NCBI RefSeq assembly: GCF_964355755.1
Contig: NC_092672.1
Coordinates: 24,672,501-24,736,500, forward strand
Length of the DNA stretch: 64,000 bases
DNA from: Antedon mediterranea
Lineage: Eukaryota; Echinodermata; Crinoidea; Comatulida; Antedonidae
Direction: 5' to 3'
The first letter of the stretch is position 1. Each line of letters begins with the position of its first letter. The notes beneath the pieces are model-generated. The model made no database searches. It was not told the DNA's origin and was given only the letters and a program-made list of their open reading frames with translations. A program made the position numbers and the translations under genes. This document shows, piece by piece, positions 59,701 through 64,000 of the stretch.

Positions 59701-61894
59701 GGTGAGACATTAGATCATGAGGGACAGGTATAGGTGAGTAACATTAGACCATTAGGAACAGGTATAGGTGAGTAACATTAGATCATTAGGGACAGGTATA
59801 GGTGAGTAACATTAGATCATTAGGGCAGTGTTACAACCACTTATGTAGTACTAGCTATATAAAAGCTACTGCTAAGAGAGAAACAATAAAGATATCATAT
59901 CATTTATTTCATTTGAACAAATACAAACATGAAAACATAACAAATGTAAATCAATGAGGCACGATTACCTAAAATAACAGCAGAGAAGCCAAAATTAGAC
60001 ATTCAAACATTTTTAAAACATAATTAAAATACATTTTTTGGAAGAAAGTTAAAATTGCTGTATATGAATGACAAGATAGTTTAAATTGTATGAAGTTAAA
60101 TGTATTACAGCAAAATCCACCACAGGTTAGCTAATTCTTTAAAATAATCAAAGCCGAACAAATCAGAATGGAATCGTGCTCATATTTCTTCTAACTTTCA
60201 GAAACATCAAATTATCAACATTATTTTCTTTGATATTATTAATTTGAATACTATAATAACAATTTTCAAATAGTAGACAAAACTTTTCTACGTAGGAAAG
60301 GTGGTCAAAATAATAACTAAAACATCCTTGAAAACAAAACAGCAATTTGTTAAGAGATTGATTCACACACATATATATATATATAAACTTTTATGGGGAT
60401 AAAAATGCAATAATTATCCATCATTTGTTTTGCAGAAAATACATTGCAAGAAAAGTATTTATATTACTAAAATATAAATATGCTTATTTTGCGGTGAAAT
60501 ATTTTAAGATTTGTTTAAGAGTGACTAGTATCAATCATAGTATAATAATTCTCAAACACTTGTTTTTGTAGTGAATACATCACAAGAACAATTCAACAAG
60601 TTGAAGTATGATCTTGGTTCACTCTATATTGGTGAGCGACTGCTGTTGTTGAAATGCTGTCTATTTGAACACGTAGACTTACAGCATCTTGGCAAGTCAA
60701 GTTGCACAGCAAATTACCTATTAAACCAACTACATGAACGTCGTTATATCACACCTACTAATATCCGTCTGTTGCTAGAGGTGGCTGAGATTTCACAGTT
60801 GAAAGATGCTGAAGATCTCATAAATCAATATGTGGTAACCAACAAGGTTCCAAACACTGATGAAGATATAAAGTCAGTTTCACCATATAGGAAACGATTG
60901 TGCAAGGCATTGCAGCAATTTGATCCACATAATTTAAATGATGTAATTGCTTACTATGGATTGAACTTATTAAGTTTACCAACAATTTGGGAATTAGTGT
61001 TTCACCTTGAAAGCAATAGAAAATTACTAGAAGAATCAGAAATAAAGAGGTTGGCTGAGCTTCTTGGACCAATCGCTGAGAGCATACTATTCAATGGTAT
61101 GTATGTTGTATCATGTATAAACATCATTTATAACAATTGAAGTTAATTTATGTGATTTCTTACATACACAGTGTGATTATAAATAATGTAAGCCATGTAA
61201 AGTATATTCAACTATAAATCTCATCATATTTAAATATTGATAGCATAACCTGCATCATTACACCAGCATTGTTAAAAGAGTAAAAATCAATCTCATAATT
61301 ATACTGTAAGACACATGTAAAGACCATTTGCACTGTACACAATATCTTGTTTGACACAACTTTATCTATGTTTGTTAAAGAGTAATTACTAATTTTTAAG
61401 AACAGAAAGTTTACACATTCACATTTTGAACACTTTGTTGACATTAAAAGTCTTTTATACTGAAGAAAAAACTTGCCTATCACAAATAGGCCTATGTGCA
61501 TAGAAACATGCCCTTAGAAATAAGAGTACCTTTTTGAATGGGCCTGCCTTGCCTATCCATGCAAAAATCTATTAGAAAATATGTATTTTTAAAATTTGTT
61601 CCTATGTTTTTGTTATAGTTTTGTAAAAAAAAAAATGAAAACAAATTTGAATTGAATGTTACCTATGATGACTTAAATGGCCTGTTTCAACTACGATACT
61701 ATACAATAAAAGTTTTTCTAATTTTTTTTTCAGATGAAGGAGCAATTCCACTTCTACCCAAGCAGACAATTGAAAGAGTACCACAAACATGTGAAAATAT
61801 CAAGACAATACTATTGCCATGCAAGGCAACCGAACGACTAGGGTATCGTAACCAAAACGAGTATCATTACTATGCAAGACAACCAAACAAGTAG
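41716..61894 (+). CDS. ROCO-family (Roc-COR) protein with death-effector-like domain, multi-exon
   Basis: Exons placed by GT-AG borders and matching phases: 41716-41819, 42504-42617, 43025-43138, 43540-43706, 44426-44515, 45643-45801, 46223-46471, 47025-47210, 50938-51093, 51180-51461, 51711-51800, 52841-53057, 53247-53375, 55613-55657, 55809-55853, 60572-61096 and 61734-61894 (TAG). Domain order: polar N-terminal linker, Roc GTPase (WDFGGQPIYH, then IMLIGTHYE), COR, polar linker, death-effector-like region. Roc-COR proteins are large GTPases that signal as dimers; death-effector folds mediate homotypic assembly in apoptosis and innate immunity. A cytosolic scaffold role is inferred. The first exon listed starts in mid-codon, and the Roc P-loop is not seen, so 5' exons are missing. 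Most large introns and the last exon contain tandem repeats. No kinase or leucine-rich repeats are visible. Confidence 0.8.
41935..42117 (-). mobile_element. tRNA-derived SINE
   Basis: On the minus strand the head reads GTGGCTTGGTGGTTATGATG (A-box-like TGGCTTGGTGG) and, 40 nt on, CCTGGGTTGAAGCCC (B-box-like with one base missing), followed by a body shared in inverted orientation with 41265-41430. It lies in an intron of the ROCO gene. Confidence 0.7.
42504..43138 (+). other. Two 114-nt duplicated exons in the N-terminal linker
   Basis: Exons 42504-42617 and 43025-43138 are both 114 nt, both phase 1 at the 3' end, and encode similar endings (GPSKQETKSG and STSKQEAKSGE). This points to exon duplication of a disordered Lys/Ser-rich linker. 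Confidence 0.6.
43540..45801 (+). other. Roc GTPase domain exons
   Basis: Exon 43540-43706 carries the G3 motif WDFGGQPIYHVIQR. Exon 44426-44515 continues with the hydrophobic strand (FMVSYAVVCVVFNMNEG). Exon 45643-45801 has the FWIRSVFVNV helix and IMLIGTHYE at the G4 position, where Roc domains usually have T/NK-x-D or GTH-x-D. The Asp of G4 is replaced by Glu. The P-loop was not found. Confidence 0.8.
44622..45545. repeat. 57-bp minisatellite, about 16 copies, in an intron
   Basis: Unit ATAGCAGATGCCTGATATAT plus GATTGTTGTTATTTCCACTT plus CCATGATAGTGTTGTTA. Since 57 is divisible by 3, the minus strand stays open for long stretches with a 19-residue repeat; this is a by-product, not a gene. 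Confidence 0.92.
47308..49619. mobile_element. 2.3-kb minisatellite-filled element with 9-bp target duplication
   Basis: Flanked by GCATTTACC on both sides (47299-47307 and 49620-49628). The left end is a C-rich array (CCCCCGGACAACTA, 47315-47600). The right end is the inverted G-rich array (GGGGGTAGTTGTCC, 48740-48960 and 49345-49615). Outer ends are imperfectly inverted (GGATATTCACCCCCTGGACA against GGACACCTACCCCCTAGACA). A ~600-bp internal block is tandemly duplicated. No transposase. A 9-bp duplication would fit a MULE-like family, but that is only suggestive. Confidence 0.65.
48251..48678. mobile_element. 428-bp nested element with 9-bp target duplication
   Basis: Ends GGGTGTTTCGAAAC and its exact inverse, flanked by GTTAAAAAC (48242-48250 and 48679-48687). 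The body is a ~20-bp tandem repeat, ACGAAAAGGGAGACCCAAAT with variants. A partial second copy of its right end (about 49200-49278) comes from the tandem duplication of the host element. Confidence 0.75.
49730..50870. repeat. 94-bp minisatellite, about 12 copies, in an intron
   Basis: Each unit contains CTGTCTCTCTTTCATTTCAC followed by AAGTAAGTTTTAATAAGG and AGGCCCAACAAAGTGTCCCC. The pyrimidine tract plus AG, followed at once by GTAAGT, looks like a 3' and a 5' splice site side by side. Confidence 0.92.
51838..52648. mobile_element. PIF/Harbinger-like non-autonomous element in an intron
   Basis: 811 bp. Ends GGCCCTGTTTCTGCTGC and inverse (GCAGCAGAAACAGGCCC), flanked by TAT on both sides (51835-51837, 52649-52651). 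Twelve copies of ATACCGTAT/ATACGGTAT lie near the ends, together with internal copies of the terminal GTTTCTGCTGCC word. It carries part of a Myb/SANT-like ORF. Family assignment rests on the 3-bp duplication, end sequence and Myb-like ORF. Confidence 0.75.
52190..52450 (+). pseudogene. Myb/SANT-like DNA-binding protein fragment
   Basis: 86 codons (a second ATG at 52208). The stretch NHIYKDISKKIKQEYGINLS, then KQVNSKLKSLRKQYN and CPHYDVF, fits helices 2-3 of the Myb/SANT-like domain of PIF/Harbinger accessory proteins, which bind the transposon ends. Helix 1 with its conserved Trp is missing, so this is a truncated remnant inside the element. Confidence 0.6.
53498..54035. repeat. 28-bp minisatellite, about 19 copies, in an intron
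   Basis: Unit ACACGCCTCAGTGTATCC followed by TTGTCTTTAT. The three forward frames are open through most of it because the unit lacks stops; this is not coding evidence. Each unit places a pyrimidine-rich stretch before CTCAG, acceptor-like. Confidence 0.95.
54060..54870 (-). pseudogene. Relic of a retroelement Gag-like protein
   Basis: On the minus strand, in pieces with frameshifts and stops: a Lys/Pro-rich start with AELTAIVKNLSAEVQQL, then PLAKGNLISNPF and IQAHRFVDMCDL, then EQEWFTAFFDFATIYLSAHP, LFTYLKFIQSLNK and WQLYDRHFRS. The W..AF...Y....P...L..Y and YD..FR pattern is that of Gag-like proteins near DIRS/tyrosine-recombinase-type elements. No RT is present. It lies in a ROCO intron in antisense orientation. 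Confidence 0.45.
54870..55535. repeat. About 123-bp minisatellite, five to six copies, in an intron
   Basis: Unit includes ATCATGTAGATATGGAAGGC, CAACTGACATAGACCATTTT and CACTAGACTAGACTCATTAA. The last copies are more diverged. Confidence 0.9.
55613..55853 (+). other. Two duplicated 45-nt micro-exons
   Basis: 55613-55657 encodes D-TQTAAPLATSSLGTG and 55809-55853 encodes D-APIAAHLAASSLGTG (first codon split). Both have phase 1 at each end and similar upstream introns (TTGATTATGA...), so either can be skipped or duplicated without a frameshift. Confidence 0.65.
55842..59828. repeat. 34-bp minisatellite, about 117 copies, starting at a 5' splice site
   Basis: The unit is TCATTAGGGACAG (identical to the last 13 nt of micro-exon 55809-55853) plus GTATAGGTGAGTAAC plus ATTAGA. 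It is continuous for ~4 kb with few variants (GTGAGCAAC, AGAGACAG, AAGGACAG, TATATC). Each unit has two donor-like sites, ACAG|GTATAG and ATAG|GTGAGT. Confidence 0.95.
59829..60571. other. Remaining intron sequence before the death-effector-like exon
   Basis: AT-rich. Contains AACAATAAAGATATCATATC near 59880, possibly the end of an old retroelement, and a (TA)n run near 60370. The acceptor at 60569-60571 follows TTGTTTTTG. No gene. Confidence 0.4.
60572..61096 (+). other. Death-effector-like exon, possibly two folds
   Basis: 175 codons. Residues ~8-90 (LKYDLGSLYIGERLLLLKCC, then NYLLNQLHERRYITPTNIRL and LKDAEDLINQYV) have the helix pattern of death effector domains. Residues ~105-170 (RKRLCKALQQFDPHNL, YYGLNLLSLPTIWELVFHLE, IKRLAELLG) repeat a similar pattern and may be a second, diverged fold. 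Confidence 0.65.
61097..61733. other. Intron before the last exon
   Basis: Donor GTATGT at 61097, acceptor TTTTTTTTCAG ending at 61733. No gene or repeat recognised. Confidence 0.6.
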
Positions 61895-64000
61895 GGTACC
61901 GTAACCAAAACGAGTATCATTACCATGCGAGAAAACCAAACGAGTAGGGTACCGTAACCAAAACTAATATCATTACCATGCGAGACAACCAAAGGAGTAG
62001 GGTACCATAACCAAAACGAGTACAGTATCATTAATATACGAGACAAACAAACGAGTATGGTACCGTAACCAAAACGAGTAGGGTACCTTAACCAAAACGA
62101 GTAGCATTACCATGCAAGACAACCAAACAAGTAGGGTACCGTAACCAAAACTATTATCATTACCATGTGAGAAAACCAAACGAGTAGGGTACCGTAACCA
62201 AAACAAGTATCATTACCATGCAAGACAACCAACAAGTAGGGTACCGTAACCAAAACTATTATCATTACCATGTGAGAAAACCAAACGAGTATGGTACCGA
62301 ATCATAATGAGTATCATTACCATGCAAGACAACCAAACAAGTAGGGTACCATAACCAAAACCATTATCATTACCATGCGAGAAAACCAAACGAGTAGGGT
62401 ACCATAACCAAAAAGAGTATAATTACCATGCAAGACAACCAAACGAGTAGGGTACCGAATCATAATGAGTATCATTACCATGCAAGACAACCAAACAAGT
62501 AGGGTACCATAACCAAAACGAGTATCATTACCATGCGAGAAAACCAAACGAGTAGGGTACCATAACCAAAACGAGTATCATTACCATGTGAGACAACCAA
62601 ACGAGTATGGTACCGTAACCAAAACAAGTATCATTACCATGTGAGACAACCAAACAAGTAGGGTACCGTAACCAAAACAAGTATCATTACCATGCGAGAA
62701 AACCAAACGAGTAGGGTACCGTAACCAAAACAAGTATCATTACCATTTGAGACAACCAAACGAGTATGGTACCGTAACCAAAACGAGTAGGGTACCTTAA
62801 CAAAAACGAGTAGCATTACCATGCAAGAAAACCAAACGAGTAGGTTATCGTAACCAAAACGAGTAGGACACAGTAACCAAAACGAGTATCATTACCATGT
62901 GAGACAACCAAACGAGTATGGTACTGTAACCAAAACGAGTAGGGTACCTTAACCAAAACGAGTAGCATTACCATGCAAGACAACCAAACGAGTAGGTTAT
63001 CGTAACCAAAACGAGTATCATTACCATGCAAGACAACCAAACAAGTAAGGTACCGTAACCAAAACAAGTATCATTACCATGTAAGAAAACCAAACGAGTA
63101 GGGTACCGTAACCAAAACGAGTATCATTACCATGCAAGACAACCAAACAAGTAGGGTACCGTAACCAAAACAAGTATCATTACCATGTGAGAAAACCAAA
63201 CGAGTAGGGTACCGTAACCAAAACGAGTATCATTACCATGCAAGACAACCAAACAAGTAGGGTACCGTAACCAAAACAAGTATCATTACCATGCAAGACA
63301 ACCAAACAAGTAGGGTACCGTAACCAACACAAGTATCATTACCATGTGAGAAAACCAAACGAGTAGGGTACCGTAACCAAAACGAGTATCGTTACCATGC
63401 AAGACAACCAAACAAGTAGGGTACCGTAACCAAAACAAGTATCATTACCATGCAAGACAACGAAACGAGTAGGGTACCATAACCAAAACAAGTATCATTA
63501 CCATGCAAGACAACCAAACAAGTAGGGTACCGTAACCAAAACAAGTATCATTACCATGTGAGAAAACCAAACGAGTAGGGTACCATAACCAAAACGAGTA
63601 TCATTAATATACGAGACAAACAAACGAGTAGGTTACCGTAACCAAAACGAGTATCATTAATATACGAGACAAACAAACGAGTAGGGTACCATAACTAAAA
63701 CGAGTATCATTACCATGCAAGACAACCAAACAAGTAGGGTACCGTAACCAAAACTATTATCATTACCATGCGAGAAAACCAAACAAGTAGGGTACCGAAT
63801 CATAATGAGTATCATTACCATGCAAGACAACCAAACAAGTAGGGTACCATAACCAAAACAAATATCATTACCATGCGAGAAAACCAAACGAGTATGGTAC
63901 TGAACCAAAAACGAGTATCAATACCATGCGAGACAACCAAACGAGTATGGTACCGTAACCAAAACGAGTAGGGTACCTTAACCAAAACGAGTAGCATTAC
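61816..64000. repeat. About 53-bp minisatellite overlapping the last coding exon, runs off the window
   Basis: Unit TACCATGCAAGACAACCAAA plus CAAGTAGGGTACCGTAACC plus AAAACGAGTATCAT with many variants and partial units; about 40 copies are visible. The first one and a half units are inside the reading frame of the last exon and supply its final ~25 residues and the TAG stop (61892-61894). The right limit is beyond 64000. Confidence 0.93.

Noticed and set aside
44622-59828. CRISPR-like array interpretation of the direct repeats
   Set aside because: Units are contiguous with no unique spacers, and the context is a spliced eukaryotic gene; these are minisatellites.
61973-63997. Series of minus-strand ORFs of 60-83 codons
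   Set aside because: Antisense readings of the 53-bp minisatellite.

Overview
The window is AT-rich animal DNA, packed with repeats and holding one large intron-rich gene. Supporting a metazoan, probably a marine invertebrate deuterostome (echinoderm-like is my best guess, not proven): spliced exons with GT-AG borders, CR1-like, Tx1-like, Penelope-like and BEL/Pao retroelements, hAT-, TTAA- and PIF/Harbinger-like terminal-inverted-repeat elements, a tRNA-derived SINE, and many AGGCCTA-type words. I see no prokaryotic operon, CRISPR array, rRNA gene or intact tRNA gene.

Layout. 1-5.5 kb: a broken two-exon PHD-like/FLYWCH fragment, then a frameshifted LINE ending in a (TGATT)n tail. 5.5-13 kb: old repeats, a second RT relic, and a Penelope-like element between direct repeats, with two copies of a larger repeat around it. 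13.4-15.1 kb: a hAT-type element with a perfect 8-bp target duplication. 15.4-28.5 kb: a tandem duplication whose second unit is split by a 12.2-kb composite insertion. That insertion has PIF/Harbinger-like ends and contains an intact two-ORF CR1-like LINE, several fold-back elements and a Tx1-like LINE 3' end. 28.5-39.9 kb: a second copy of the 9.8-11.0 kb repeat, split by a BEL/Pao retrotransposon (5-bp target duplication, two LINE fragments nested in it, RT core deleted) and by a 2.45-kb TTAA element.

41.7-61.9 kb (+ strand): one multi-exon gene, at least 17 exons visible, encoding a ROCO-type protein. In order: low-complexity N-terminal exons, a Roc GTPase domain (WDFGGQ and a GTHYE G4-like motif), a COR domain, a linker with two duplicated 45-nt micro-exons, a large exon with one clear and one possible death-effector-like fold, and a terminal exon. 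No P-loop exon was found, so the 5' part is probably missed or upstream. A signalling or death-fold scaffold role is inferred from the domains.

The most striking feature is that this gene's introns and last exon carry tandem arrays of very different unit lengths (57, about 20, 94, 28, about 123, 34 and 53 bp). The 34-bp array (about 117 units, 4 kb) is built from the end of an exon plus its 5' splice site, so the intron opens with over 100 tandem donor-like sites. The 94-bp and 28-bp arrays also contain splice-site-like motifs. Two further elements in one intron have bodies made almost entirely of minisatellite yet show 9-bp target duplications.
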